Shown: positions 7,301-16,195 of the stretch, one piece after another
Layout: each line of letters opens with the position of its first letter
Position numbering within the stretch: the stretch's first letter is position 1
Assembly (NCBI RefSeq): GCF_027912455.1
Contig: NZ_CP115446.1
Coordinates: 891,501-955,500 of the forward strand
Direction: 5' to 3'
Source of the DNA: Aurantiacibacter sp. MUD61
GTDB lineage: Bacteria; Pseudomonadota; Alphaproteobacteria; Sphingomonadales; Sphingomonadaceae
Length of the DNA: 64,000 nucleotides
The notes under the pieces: generated by a model
Told to the model about the DNA's origin: nothing
The model's database searches: none
Seen by the model: the letters and a program-made list of their open reading frames with translations, nothing else
Translations under genes and position numbers: made by a program

Positions 7301-9100
7301 GTGGTTCTGAACGATATCGATAATGCGCAAAACCTCGTCAGCCTGTTTCTGAAACGGGCAGATGAGAAAGGCGATGCGCCATTCCTCGGCTTCAAAGGTG
7401 AAGGCGGGTGGGAAACCATTTCCTGGGCCGAAGTCGCTCAACGCGTTTGTCTGATGTCAGAGAAACTGCGTGAGATCGGCCTGCACGAAGGGGACCGGGT
7501 CGTCATCGTATCGGAAAACCGGCCCGAATGGTGTATTGCCGATCTGGCGATTATGGCTGCCGGTTGCATCAGCACACCGGCTTATACCACCAATACCGAA
7601 CGTGATCATTCGCATATCCTGGACGATTCGGGCGCGCGCGCGGTCATCGTTTCGAACGCGAGGCTGGCAAAGCCCTTGTTCCCTGCGATCATGAAAACCG
7701 GCAAGGCCAACCATGTGATTGTAATGGAAGGCATCTCCACAGCGCAGTCGGGCACGTTCGACCTGCACAAGTGGGATGACATGATCAGCGGCGATGCCGA
7801 TGCCGCGCGCAAGGCAGTTGAAGAGCGGATTGGCAAAATCCAGCGCGCCGACACGGCCTGCATCATCTATACGAGCGGCACCAGCGGCGCCCCGCGCGGC
7901 GTGCTCCAGCCGCATGGTGCGCTGCTCTGCAATGTCAGCGGTGCAGCAGAAATCCTGATCGAGGATTTCGGCATCAAGGACGAACGCTTCCTGTCGTTCC
8001 TGCCGCTAAGCCATTCTTACGAACACACCGGCGGGCAATTCCTGCCGATCAGCGTGGGCGCCGAGATTTTCTATTCCGAGGGTCTCGAAAAGCTCGCAAG
8101 CAATATCGAGGAAGTGCGCCCGACCATCATGGTCGTCGTCCCGCGCCTGTTCGAAGTGCTTCGCACGCGCATCATGAAGCAGGTCGAAAAGCAGGGAAAA
8201 GTCGCCAATTACCTGATGGACCGCGCGCTCCAGATCACTGCGAAGGAAAGCGAAACGGGCCGCAAATCGCTGCTCGACAGGCCGATGGACATGATCCTCG
8301 AGCGCACGCTGCGCCCCAAAATCCGCGCCAAGTTCGGTGGGCGGATGAAGGCGATGGTTTCGGGCGGCGCGCCACTCAACCCGGAAGTCGGCAATTTCTT
8401 CGAGGCTATGGGCCTCACCATGCTGCAGGGTTACGGGCAGACCGAGAGCGGGCCCGTCGTCGCTTGCAATCGGCCCAAAGTGGGCCTGAAAATGGACACT
8501 GTCGGCCCGCCGATGCGCGGGGTCGAAGTCAAGATCGCCGATGACGGCGAAATCCTCGTGCGCGGCGAGCTGGTGATGACCGGCTACTGGCAGCGCCCCG
8601 AAGATACCGAGCGGACGCTGGAAGGCGGCTGGCTGCATACAGGCGATGTCGGCCATCTCGACGAGAAAGGCCGGATCAAGATCACCGATCGCAAGAAGGA
8701 CATCATCGTCAACGACAAGGGCGATAATGTCGCCCCGCAAAAGCTGGAAGGCATGCTGACTTTGCAGCCTGAAATCAGCCAGGCGATGATCGCGGGCGAC
8801 AAGAAACCATATATGGTCGCGCTGATCGTGCCCGATGCCGAATGGGCGCTCGCCTGGGCACGGGCGAACGATATTCCTTTCGACATGACAGAATTGCAGG
8901 AGCTCCCCGCTTTCCGCAGCGCCATGAAAGCGGCGATCGATCGCACCAACCAAGATCTTTCCGTCATCGAGAAGGTGCGCAAATTCACCTTCGCGGATGA
9001 GCCCTTCTCGGTCGACAACGATCAGATGACCCCGACCATGAAAATCCGCCGGCCTTTCATCATGGAGGCTTATGGCGAGCGGCTTGAAGAGCTTTATTAA
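7301..9100 (+). CDS. AMP-dependent long-chain acyl-CoA synthetase
   Basis: This activates fatty acids to acyl-CoA through an acyl-adenylate. The roughly 600-residue protein carries the P-loop motif 'IIYTSGTSGAPRGV' near residue 188, 'LQGYGQTESGP' for adenine binding, 'GWLHTGDVGHLDEKGRIKITDRKKD' and the C-terminal lid beginning 'DNVAPQKLE'. The last two match the long-chain FadD15/FAA1-like branch. A longer GTG start at 7283 exists, but AGGAGA at 7287-7292 sits eight bases before GTG 7301, so 7301 is chosen. It stands alone between ggt and a porin. Its exact chain-length preference cannot be read. Confidence 0.9.
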   Translation: MVLNDIDNAQNLVSLFLKRADEKGDAPFLGFKGEGGWETISWAEVAQRVCLMSEKLREIGLHEGDRVVIVSENRPEWCIADLAIMAAGCISTPAYTTNTERDHSHILDDSGARAVIVSNARLAKPLFPAIMKTGKANHVIVMEGISTAQSGTFDLHKWDDMISGDADAARKAVEERIGKIQRADTACIIYTSGTSGAPRGVLQPHGALLCNVSGAAEILIEDFGIKDERFLSFLPLSHSYEHTGGQFLPISVGAEIFYSEGLEKLASNIEEVRPTIMVVVPRLFEVLRTRIMKQVEKQGKVANYLMDRALQITAKESETGRKSLLDRPMDMILERTLRPKIRAKFGGRMKAMVSGGAPLNPEVGNFFEAMGLTMLQGYGQTESGPVVACNRPKVGLKMDTVGPPMRGVEVKIADDGEILVRGELVMTGYWQRPEDTERTLEGGWLHTGDVGHLDEKGRIKITDRKKDIIVNDKGDNVAPQKLEGMLTLQPEISQAMIAGDKKPYMVALIVPDAEWALAWARANDIPFDMTELQELPAFRSAMKAAIDRTNQDLSVIEKVRKFTFADEPFSVDNDQMTPTMKIRRPFIMEAYGERLEELY

Positions 9101-9252
9101 TGTGTTGCGCATAAGGCCCTGTCTTCACACAGTCGGGAATTAATTGAAGCGCGCATCGACCGCGTCGCCCTGACTGGTTAGTCCGTTTCGAATCAATCGG
9201 TTGCCCCAAGGGATCGGGGCCGCCGAATTCAACGCCAGGGGGGCCTCAGAAA

Positions 9253-10902
9253 ATGGAAAAGCGTGATCGCGGCATCGCTGCGAACCGAATCATGCGCAAT
9301 GCGCGCAACATCGCAACCTTGATGGTGGGAATCTCTGCCATCGCAATCTCCGCGCCGGCCATGGCGCAGGACCCGGAGGTTCTCGACCGGCTGGAAGCAC
9401 TGGAAGATCGGCTCAATGCTCTCGAGGCTGAAAACGCACGGCTCCGCGCCGAACTGGATGGCGCACGCACTTCGGGTGAGACAGGCACTGAGGGACGGAT
9501 GGCCGATAGCTCGGGCGCCGTTCCGGATGCCGCCACGCAGGATCAGGTGCCCGGCACTCCTTCCGCGCCGGTCCAGGTCGCAGCTGCTGGTGGCGACATC
9601 GTCACCGAGGCCGACGATCCGCGCGAATTGGATGTGACTGGTTCACAAAACTTCGTCGGCACGAACAGCACCTACGCCTATACGATGCTGGACCATGCGG
9701 AGAATGTGAACACCAAGCCGCTGATGCAGCTTGCGGCTCTGCAGGATGGCGAGCTGACCGATCGCGTCACGCTGTCTGGCGGAATTACGGCTATCGCCAA
9801 CTGGCAGTTCTCTGCCGTGGACGACAAGTTCGGCTATCTGATGCGCCACCCGACAAGCGCGAACCAGCTCGGCGGCCAGGTATCGGAAGTCGTCCTGCAC
9901 TCTGCCAATTTCGCCTTCACTGCGCAGCTGACGGATAACCTCACCGGCTATGCCGAATTCCTTTACGATCCGCAGCAAAGCTTCGGTCCCGGCACCATCA
10001 CGGCGCTGACCCGCAACCAGCTGCAGCTTCGCCGCGGCTGGGTGATGTACGGCGATCTGGACGATCTGCCGGTCTATGTAGCGGTCGGCAAAATGGATAC
10101 GCCGTTCGGCCTGAACGACACGGTCAGCCCTTTCACCAATTCGACCAATTGGCATGCGTTTTCCGGCCTCGCCTTTGGCGGGCAACTTGGCTTCGTTTCG
10201 GGCGGCCTGCATCTGCGCGGCATGATCATCCAGGGCGGCGCCCAGTTCCGCGCTGCAAACGTGCCGGTGCTGGGTTCGAGCGTGCCGTCGCGCGCCAACA
10301 ACTTTGCCTTCGACGGACGGTACACTTTCGATTTCGGCAATGGCACGGATTCGCTGATGGTCGGTGCGAGCTACCAACACGGGACAGCCTATTGCCAGGG
10401 CTATCCGGTCTTCCACTTCAACCCGTGCGAAGACAATAACCCGGGCGTCGCGGTCTATGGACGTCTGAACTATGGCCCGCTCACCATTCTGGGTGAATAC
10501 GCACGCACAACCGATGAATGGGCCGGCACTGCCGTGCCGATCCCGAACAATCCGCTGAGCGTATACGAAGCCGTTGCACCGGAAGCCTTCACCATCGGTG
10601 CGCGCTTCGGCTTCGGTGAAGAGCGCATGACGATGCAGCGCCGCGAACTGGCGCTGTCAGCCGAATTCTCCAAGTTCATTTCGGGCGAGGACGGTTCCCC
10701 GTGGGAGCGGCAGAACCAGATGGTGCTGGGCGCATCGTGGTTCCCCGTGGCCAATGTGAACCTGTTCGGTGAGCTGATCCATGTGGACGGTTTCGTCCCA
10801 CTCAACTTCCTTTCGGGCGGCAATTTCCCCGATGGCAGCACCTGGTCGGAACAGGGCGCTGACACCGATGTGATCATGGTGGGTGCGCAGGTCGCCTTCT
10901 AA
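9253..10902 (+). CDS. Outer-membrane beta-barrel porin with N-terminal coiled coil (LbtU-like)
   Basis: The 549-residue precursor has a signal peptide ending 'APAMAQ', then a short coiled coil ('LDRLEALEDRLNALEAENARL'), a low-complexity linker, and a long region of alternating hydrophobic and aromatic strands. It ends in phenylalanine ('MVGAQVAF'), the outer-membrane insertion signal. The arrangement fits trimeric porins and the LbtU-type siderophore-porin family; 'VGKMDTPFGL' is typical of porin-like barrels. The substrate is unknown. A downstream methionine at 9292 could be the true start because the first 13 residues are unusual for a signal peptide. It is followed by a strong terminator. 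Confidence 0.75.
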   Translation: MEKRDRGIAANRIMRNARNIATLMVGISAIAISAPAMAQDPEVLDRLEALEDRLNALEAENARLRAELDGARTSGETGTEGRMADSSGAVPDAATQDQVPGTPSAPVQVAAAGGDIVTEADDPRELDVTGSQNFVGTNSTYAYTMLDHAENVNTKPLMQLAALQDGELTDRVTLSGGITAIANWQFSAVDDKFGYLMRHPTSANQLGGQVSEVVLHSANFAFTAQLTDNLTGYAEFLYDPQQSFGPGTITALTRNQLQLRRGWVMYGDLDDLPVYVAVGKMDTPFGLNDTVSPFTNSTNWHAFSGLAFGGQLGFVSGGLHLRGMIIQGGAQFRAANVPVLGSSVPSRANNFAFDGRYTFDFGNGTDSLMVGASYQHGTAYCQGYPVFHFNPCEDNNPGVAVYGRLNYGPLTILGEYARTTDEWAGTAVPIPNNPLSVYEAVAPEAFTIGARFGFGEERMTMQRRELALSAEFSKFISGEDGSPWERQNQMVLGASWFPVANVNLFGELIHVDGFVPLNFLSGGNFPDGSTWSEQGADTDVIMVGAQVAF

Positions 10903-10925
10903 GCGGCTAAACTGCGATTCAATGA

Positions 10926-10962
10926 AAAAGCGCCCGCTCGGTCCAACCGGGCGGGCGCTTTT
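10926..10962 (+). terminator. Intrinsic terminator after the porin gene
   Basis: AAAAGCGCCCGC and GCGGGCGCTTTT form a perfect 12-bp inverted repeat around a 13-base loop, 23 bases after the porin stop. The A- and T-rich flanks let it work on both strands. It separates the porin from the convergent gene ending at 10989. Confidence 0.85.
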
Positions 10963-10988
10963 GATTCTGGCATCTATGCGATGCGGAG

Positions 10989-11516
10989 TTATGCCGCGAG
11001 CTGATCGACCTTTTCCGGGAAGAACGCTGGTTCGCGCGGCGACCATGCGGGCGCGGTCGCGGCCGATTCGCTCAGGCTTTGCAGCAGCATTTTGCGCCGC
11101 TCCGGCCCGATCTGAGGCAGGGCCGCCGCGCCGCAGAAGGCTGCGGGCAGAAACGGGCGGACCGCTGCGCCGAGCAGCCGCTCATACAGGAAACGATAGG
11201 CGGAGAAGCTGTCGAGCTGGCCAAGCGCAATGTCCTGCGCAGAGATACGCACCAGCGCACCAAGAAACTGCTCGACCCCGTCAAAACCGACGGTGCCCGG
11301 AACGCTGCCGCGCAACTGGCGCAGCTCACGATAGGCGAGATACTGGCCGCGGATCGATCGCTGATCGTCCGGCGTGCGGCTCCAAATCTTGAAGGCATCG
11401 CCCCGGCCCATGCCGATATCCAAAGCCCGCTCGATAAAGCTGCGCTCGTTTTCGGTAAAACCGGCGAACTCGCGCATTTCAGCAATCGTCAGCGAGGCAG
11501 TTTTCGCTTTAGCCAT
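10989..11516 (-). CDS. Hypothetical protein, 175 residues
   Basis: I do not recognise this soluble protein. It begins with a lysine/alanine-rich lead ('MAKAKTASLTIAEMREFAGF') and has several helical segments ('ENERSFIERALDIGMGRGDAFKIW', 'QYLAYRELRQL'). A hydrophobic stretch near the C-terminus ('AAVRPFLPAAFCGAAALP') is too weak for a confident membrane helix. Codon use resembles its neighbours, and it is flanked by a terminator on one side and repeat copy B on the other, so it is an isolated transcription unit. No function is proposed. Confidence 0.65.
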   Translation of the reverse strand: MAKAKTASLTIAEMREFAGFTENERSFIERALDIGMGRGDAFKIWSRTPDDQRSIRGQYLAYRELRQLRGSVPGTVGFDGVEQFLGALVRISAQDIALGQLDSFSAYRFLYERLLGAAVRPFLPAAFCGAAALPQIGPERRKMLLQSLSESAATAPAWSPREPAFFPEKVDQLAA

Positions 11517-11599
11517 GACAGGCTCCCCATGTTGGAGCCTTACATTCGCGCAGTATGGTTAATTTTTGGTGTGGTGGGATCGTGCGTTGCTTGTTTTGC

Positions 11600-11893
11600 G
11601 AAAGCGCATCCGCGCTTTCGTCCTCGCTAGATGCGCTTCGCTCCGCTACGCGCCCGCTCCGGGCGGCCGTTCGGCCTTGCCCTCGGCTGGTCGCCGAGCG
11701 TGCTCCGCGACACCGATCGAAAGTTGCGCACGGGCCGCTAGCCTTAGGCTAGCGACAGCGAGCGAACGCGAAGCCCGCAGGTGCCGCGCAGGCGGACGAA
11801 GCCCGCCGGAGCGAATAGCACCGAGGACGCGGTCACGGATGTGGCCGCATGAGACAAATAATTACCGAGGACGTGAGCGCGGATGCGCTCACG
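11600..11893. repeat. Dispersed intergenic repeat, copy B, with extra end unit
   Basis: This occupies the gene-free stretch 11517-11897. The left end is hairpin GAAAGCGC-ATCC-GCGCTTTC (11600-11619) followed by GTCCTCG. The interior shares the GC-rich hairpins of copy A. A local hairpin GCTAGCC-TTA-GGCTAGC replaces the different local hairpin at the same place in copy A. The right end has CCGAGGAC plus GCGGTCAC-GGAT-GTGGCCGC (11829-11848), then a second CCGAGGAC with GTGAGCGC-GGAT-GCGCTCAC (11873-11892). The loop is always ATCC or its complement, while stem sequences differ. Confidence 0.85.
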
Positions 11894-11897
11894 CAAT

Positions 11898-12884
11898 CTA
11901 GATGAGCCCCGCCAACGGGCTGCTCGGATCGGCATATTTGCGCCGACCCATGCGACCCGACAGATAGGCCTCTCGCCCGGCCTCCACTGCCAGCTTCATC
12001 GCGCGGGCCATGCGGATGGGGTCTTTGGCCTCGGCGATGGCGGTGTTCATCAGCACGCCGTCACAGCCGAGCTCCATTGCGACCGCAGCATCGCTCGCTG
12101 TGCCGACACCTGCATCCACCAGCACCGGCACATTCGCGCCTTCGACGATCAGGCGAATGGTCACCTGGTTCTGGATGCCGAGGCCCGAGCCGATAGGCGC
12201 GCCCAGCGGCATGATCGCCACCGCGCCCGCGTCCTCCAGTTGCTTGGCAGCGATCGGATCATCGACGCAGTAAACCATCGGCTTGAAGCCTTCATTCGCC
12301 AGCACTTCGCAGGCGCGGATGGTCTCGACCATATTGGGGTAGAGCGTTTTCGCTTCTCCCAGCACTTCGAGCTTCACCAGATCCCATCCGCCTGCCTCGC
12401 GCGCAAGGCGGAGAGTGCGGATGGCATCCTCTGCGGTAAAACAGCCGGCAGTGTTGGGGAGGTAGGTAACCTTCTTCGGATCGATGTAGTCCATCAACAC
12501 GGGCTGGTTCGGGTCCGAGACATTCACACGGCGCACCGCGACGGTCACGATCTCTGCGCCGGCGGCTTCAACCGCAGCGGCGTTCTGCGCGAAATCCTTG
12601 TATTTGCCAGTGCCGACAATCAGGCGGCTGTTGAAGCGGTGTCCGGCCACTTCCCAACTGTCATCACTCTCACCCGAACCGCCACCCACGAAATGGACGA
12701 TTTCGAGCTGGTCACCTTCGCTCAAGCTCGCCGCCTCCAAATTCGAGCGCGGCGCGATTTCGCCATTGTGCTCGACCGCCACTTTGGCAGGATCCAGCCC
12801 CAACTCGCGCACAAGCGCAGCGATGGTGGCGGAAGAGGTGCGACGCGCGTCGCCATTCACGGTAAGGGAGATTTGCTGAGTCAT
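11898..12884 (-). CDS. thiG: Fused sulfur carrier ThiS and thiazole synthase ThiG
   Basis: One 328-residue protein joins two thiamine-pathway parts. Residues 1-69 are a ThiS ubiquitin-like carrier ('[15 protein letters not shown]') ending in the glycines of 'HFVGGG'. Residues from about 76 are ThiG ('[12 protein letters not shown]', '[15 protein letters not shown]' with the Schiff-base lysine, '[31 protein letters not shown]'). ThiG makes thiazole phosphate from deoxyxylulose phosphate, dehydroglycine and sulfur from ThiS. In separate systems ThiS works through a free C-terminal glycine pair, which the fusion buries. It follows the MerC-like gene by 21 bases. Confidence 0.92.
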   Translation of the reverse strand: MTQQISLTVNGDARRTSSATIAALVRELGLDPAKVAVEHNGEIAPRSNLEAASLSEGDQLEIVHFVGGGSGESDDSWEVAGHRFNSRLIVGTGKYKDFAQNAAAVEAAGAEIVTVAVRRVNVSDPNQPVLMDYIDPKKVTYLPNTAGCFTAEDAIRTLRLAREAGGWDLVKLEVLGEAKTLYPNMVETIRACEVLANEGFKPMVYCVDDPIAAKQLEDAGAVAIMPLGAPIGSGLGIQNQVTIRLIVEGANVPVLVDAGVGTASDAAVAMELGCDGVLMNTAIAEAKDPIRMARAMKLAVEAGREAYLSGRMGRRKYADPSSPLAGLI

Positions 12885-12905
12885 CGCCAGCGCAGATAGC
12901 GCGTA

Positions 12906-13274
12906 TCAGGCGTGACGCAAGTTGAGCAGGTGCCCTGCAGCCACAAGACCGACGCCGATGATCGTCAGCACGGCTTCTTCGAAACCATGACCGACGGCCA
13001 GCGCGCCGCCCATAAAGGAAAGCCCGGTCATGGCGACGACGAAGGGCGTACGGCGGCGATGGCGAATGGCGCCGATACCGATTGCCACTCCAGCCACCAG
13101 GGTTGCGAGGACCAGGCCTGCACGGTGAATCGCCGGATCGAGCAGGAAAGTCGCGCCGAGGCCAAGTCCGGCAACAAGGATCAGGCCCGCCACACAATGC
13201 AGCACGCACAGCGCCGACAACAGAATGCCGACGCGGTCCATCTTGCCGCGAATCCATGGGACGAGCTGTGCCAT
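12906..13274 (-). CDS. MerC-domain membrane protein
   Basis: This 122-residue inner-membrane protein has four predicted helices (around residues 16-35, 45-65, 75-90 and 97-115). Helix one carries 'SALCVLHCVAG', the cysteine pair typical of the MerC family. True mercury-resistance MerC is encoded with MerR, MerT, MerP or MerA, and none is present here. A housekeeping relative is more likely than a mercury transporter. It lies just upstream of thiSG on the same strand and diverges from ctaA. Confidence 0.75.
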   Translation of the reverse strand: MAQLVPWIRGKMDRVGILLSALCVLHCVAGLILVAGLGLGATFLLDPAIHRAGLVLATLVAGVAIGIGAIRHRRRTPFVVAMTGLSFMGGALAVGHGFEEAVLTIIGVGLVAAGHLLNLRHA

Positions 13275-13371
13275 GGGAAGTCATTTATGTAATGCTGTAA
13301 CATTGCGCAAGGGTTTTGCGCGCGTTTCGCCGCAACACCCGCCCTTTGTGCCGCTTGCGATTTGCGAAAGA

Positions 13372-14445
13372 ATGCGCAAATCCGCCCGCATGGCGACTCA
13401 GGCACAGACTATTTCCCGATCAGACGCTGGTGGCGGCTCTATCCGTCCGCTCGCGCTGACGAACTGGCTTTTCAGCGTTGCGGCGCTGGTGCTGATCATG
13501 ATCGCCGTCGGCGGTATTACGCGGCTGACCGAAAGCGGACTATCGATAACCGAGTGGAAACCCGTCACCGGCGCGCTGCCGCCCTTGAGCGAAGCAGACT
13601 GGCAGGCAGAGTTCGAGCTTTATCAGACGACTGGCGAATACCAGAATGTCAGCGGGCCGGCCGGGATGGATCTCGCTGCCTTCAAATTCATCTATTTCTG
13701 GGAATGGTTCCACCGGCTGCTGGGGCGGATCATCGGGCTGGCCTTTGCCGTTCCGCTCGCGTGGTTCTGGGTGAAGCAGGCGATCCCGGCAGGATACAAG
13801 CCGCGCCTTGTCGCGCTGCTCGCGCTCGGCGGTCTGCAGGGTGCTTTCGGGTGGTTTATGGTCCGCTCCGGCCTGTCGACCGAGATGACCGATGTTTCGC
13901 ATTTCTGGCTGTCGATCCACCTCCTGACCGCTTTCCTCACTTTCGGCGGTCTGATCTGGACCGCGCTGGACCTGCGCCTGCTTGCGGCGGGCAATGCCCG
14001 TCCGGCCCGGCTGACGGCGCTTACCATTGGTGTGGGGTTGGTTTTCTTTCTGCAATTGCTTTTCGGCGCGTGGGTGGCGGGGCTGAATGCCGGCCTTGCA
14101 TCCAATAGCTGGCCGTTGATGCAGGGGCAATTCCTGCCGAATATCAATTGGTCGAGCGGAATCTGGTGGACGATTACCCATGATCCCTTCTGGCTGCATT
14201 TCATCCATCGCTGGTGGGCCTGGGTGGCGGCTGCCGCACTGATCGTGATGGCAATCCGCACCAAGGCGCTTGATCGGCGCGCATCGATTGCGCTGCATGC
14301 CATGCTCGGCGTCCAGATCGCGCTCGGCATCGCCACCGTCATAACCGGCGTCGAATTGTGGATCGCCGTGGCGCATCAAGGCGTGGGGGCGTTGCTGGTG
14401 GGGGCCTATGCGTGGTCCGCCCATGTTTTGGGCCGCGCATCGTGA
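13372..14445 (+). CDS. ctaA: Haem A synthase (CtaA/COX15)
   Basis: CtaA converts haem O to haem A for cytochrome oxidase in the inner membrane. Eight hydrophobic helices are visible, with the paired haem-ligand histidines in 'EWFHRLLGR', 'HFWLSIHLLTA', 'LHFIHRWWAW' and 'AVAHQGVGALL', and the signature 'GGITRLTESGLSI'. The alphaproteobacterial long form (about 357 residues) matches in length. ATG 13372 and ATG 13390 are both possible, and neither has a strong ribosome-binding site. The stop overlaps the GTG of cutA. Confidence 0.93.
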   Translation: MRKSARMATQAQTISRSDAGGGSIRPLALTNWLFSVAALVLIMIAVGGITRLTESGLSITEWKPVTGALPPLSEADWQAEFELYQTTGEYQNVSGPAGMDLAAFKFIYFWEWFHRLLGRIIGLAFAVPLAWFWVKQAIPAGYKPRLVALLALGGLQGAFGWFMVRSGLSTEMTDVSHFWLSIHLLTAFLTFGGLIWTALDLRLLAAGNARPARLTALTIGVGLVFFLQLLFGAWVAGLNAGLASNSWPLMQGQFLPNINWSSGIWWTITHDPFWLHFIHRWWAWVAAAALIVMAIRTKALDRRASIALHAMLGVQIALGIATVITGVELWIAVAHQGVGALLVGAYAWSAHVLGRAS

Positions 14446-14774
14446 GTGAAGCGGTCGCGGCGATGATCTGGTGTCCGTTTCCGGACATGGAAAGCGCCCG
14501 AACCGCTGCTGCACAGCTTGTCGAGGAGCGGCTGATCGCGTGCGGCAATATCATTCCCCGGGTCGAATCGGTGTTCCGCTGGAAAGGCGCGATCGAAACG
14601 GCATCGGAATGCGGCTTGCTGTGCAAAACGGATACGGTCACCCTGCAAAAAGCGATCACGCGACTGGAAAGTTTGCATCCCTATGAGACCCCCGCCATTA
14701 TGGCTTTGCCCGTAAGTGCAGCGCCGCCGGCAACGCTTGGCTGGCTGGCCGAGCAGCTGCAGGGCGGCGATTAA
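14442..14774 (+). CDS. cutA: Divalent-cation tolerance protein CutA
   Basis: CutA1 proteins are small trimeric cytosolic proteins linked to metal tolerance in E. coli, though their biochemical role is unsettled. The 110-residue product contains 'CPFPDMESARTAAAQLVEERLIACGNI', 'VFRWKGAIETASECGLLCKT' and 'LHPYETPAIMALPV', which are the conserved CutA segments. The start is GTG 14442, which overlaps the ctaA stop (GTGA). A longer open frame inside ctaA is not supported. Confidence 0.92.
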   Translation: MSEAVAAMIWCPFPDMESARTAAAQLVEERLIACGNIIPRVESVFRWKGAIETASECGLLCKTDTVTLQKAITRLESLHPYETPAIMALPVSAAPPATLGWLAEQLQGGD

Positions 14775-14791
14775 AAGGGAGGGAAAGGGCA

Positions 14792-15532
14792 ATGGCCCAG
14801 TGGCATCGGCGAGACAGCTTGCGATTCGCGCTGGCAGCGGCCCTGTCTGCGGGACTCGTCCAGACACCCGCCCTTGCGCGCACCCGCTCGGCTACCTTGA
14901 TCGCACCCCCGCGCGGACGGATGCTTTATCGCCGCAGTGTCGAGCGCGACCTTGTCGATGGCCGCGTGATCCATGTTTCGCGCGCGTTCACCGTTGAATT
15001 TCGCGAGAATGGCGAGGGGTTTCTTGTCCATGGTCTCCAGCAGAGCGTGTCGGTCGAAGCACCTGAAACTCTTTCGCGCTTTGTCGAACTGGAGCAGTCG
15101 CGTGATGAGAGCGGGCTTTTCCCGCTCGAACTCACAGCTTCCGGCCGCATCGCCAATCCCGACAATACATTGCCAAGGCAGGCGGAGGTGCAGTCGGCGG
15201 TCGATCACGCACTTGAAGTTATGGGTCAGCATAACCCGCCGCAATCGGAGCGCGAGCAGGTCGAGCAATTCATCGGGGCGATCCATGCTGCGGGCCAGGG
15301 TATCACGGCGACCATGCCGGAAGATCTCTTTGCGCCGTCGGATGAGCCACGCCGTACGAGCGAGATCGTAATCCTGCCCGACGGCACTGAAGGCAGCGTG
15401 CAGACATTGTTCGAAGCCGAGATGGATCGCGCAACAGGGCTGATGAGAAGCGCTGCGCGCGATATCGTTACGGCGATCGGATCGAGCCGCCGAACGACAC
15501 GCGAGCGGTGGACCCTGACTGCGCTTTCCTGA
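14792..15532 (+). CDS. Hypothetical exported protein, 246 residues
   Basis: The N-terminus 'MAQWHRRDSLRFALAAALSAGLVQTPALAR' has twin basic residues followed by a hydrophobic segment and an ALA cleavage site, so export is likely. The mature part is mixed alpha/beta, with 'LIAPPRGRMLYRRSVERDLVDGR' and a late arginine-rich segment. No known family is evident. It begins 17 bases after cutA on the same strand and may be the third gene of that operon. AGGGAGGGAAAGG upstream gives a good ribosome-binding site. Confidence 0.7.
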   Translation: MAQWHRRDSLRFALAAALSAGLVQTPALARTRSATLIAPPRGRMLYRRSVERDLVDGRVIHVSRAFTVEFRENGEGFLVHGLQQSVSVEAPETLSRFVELEQSRDESGLFPLELTASGRIANPDNTLPRQAEVQSAVDHALEVMGQHNPPQSEREQVEQFIGAIHAAGQGITATMPEDLFAPSDEPRRTSEIVILPDGTEGSVQTLFEAEMDRATGLMRSAARDIVTAIGSSRRTTRERWTLTALS

Positions 15533-15715
15533 TCGAGATTCAGGGCGGGGTATTATTTTACCTCTCCGCTATACCGCAGAATCGCTTGACTTCGCGGGGC
15601 TGAAGCGACAAATGCGCGCCTTCGCAACGCTCCGGCCGCAGCGATTCTGTTTTGCAGGAAAGCAGCCGGACTAAAGCAGCGATCATTCGCACACGAATTA
15701 CAGGAATCAAAAGCC

Positions 15716-16195
15716 ATGAAGGCTCTGAGCAAGACCACCCGGTCGATCAAGCCGACCGAGGTCGAGAAAAAGTGGCACATCGTTGATGCCGAAGGTCTCG
15801 TCGTCGGCCGTCTCGCAACGATCATCGCCAACATCCTGCGCGGCAAGCACAAGCCGAGCTTCACTCCGCACGTCGATTGCGGTGACCATGTCGTCGTCAT
15901 CAACGCCGACAAGGTGAAGTTCACCAGCAACAAGGCCGCCAAGAAGATCTATTACAAGCACACCGGCTATCCGGGCGGCTTGAAGGAAACCACTGCAGAG
16001 AAGGTTCTCGAAGGTCGTTTCCCTGAGCGCGTTCTCGAAAAGGCTGTTGAGCGCATGATCCCGACGGGTCCGCTGGGCCGCGCGCAGATGAAGAACCTGC
16101 ACCTCTACAACGGCACCGAGCATCCGCATGACGGCCAGAAGCCCGAAGTGCTCGACGTTGCCTCGATGAACCGCAAGAACAAGGTGTCCGCATAA
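15716..16195 (+). CDS. rplM: 50S ribosomal protein L13
   Basis: L13 is an early-assembling 50S protein that binds 23S rRNA. The 159-residue product has '[16 protein letters not shown]', '[12 protein letters not shown]', '[10 protein letters not shown]' and '[22 protein letters not shown]', all conserved L13 segments. It is followed by rpsI with a TAATG overlap, the usual L13-S9 pair. AGGAATC lies eight bases before the ATG. The 183-base gap upstream has a TTGACT at 15586 as a possible -35 element but no clear -10. Confidence 0.98.
   Translation: MKALSKTTRSIKPTEVEKKWHIVDAEGLVVGRLATIIANILRGKHKPSFTPHVDCGDHVVVINADKVKFTSNKAAKKIYYKHTGYPGGLKETTAEKVLEGRFPERVLEKAVERMIPTGPLGRAQMKNLHLYNGTEHPHDGQKPEVLDVASMNRKNKVSA

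Noticed and set aside
13275..13371. TPP riboswitch for thiSG
   Set aside because: I looked upstream of thiSG and of the MerC gene for the THI-box words and found none; the gaps are too short or lack the motifs.
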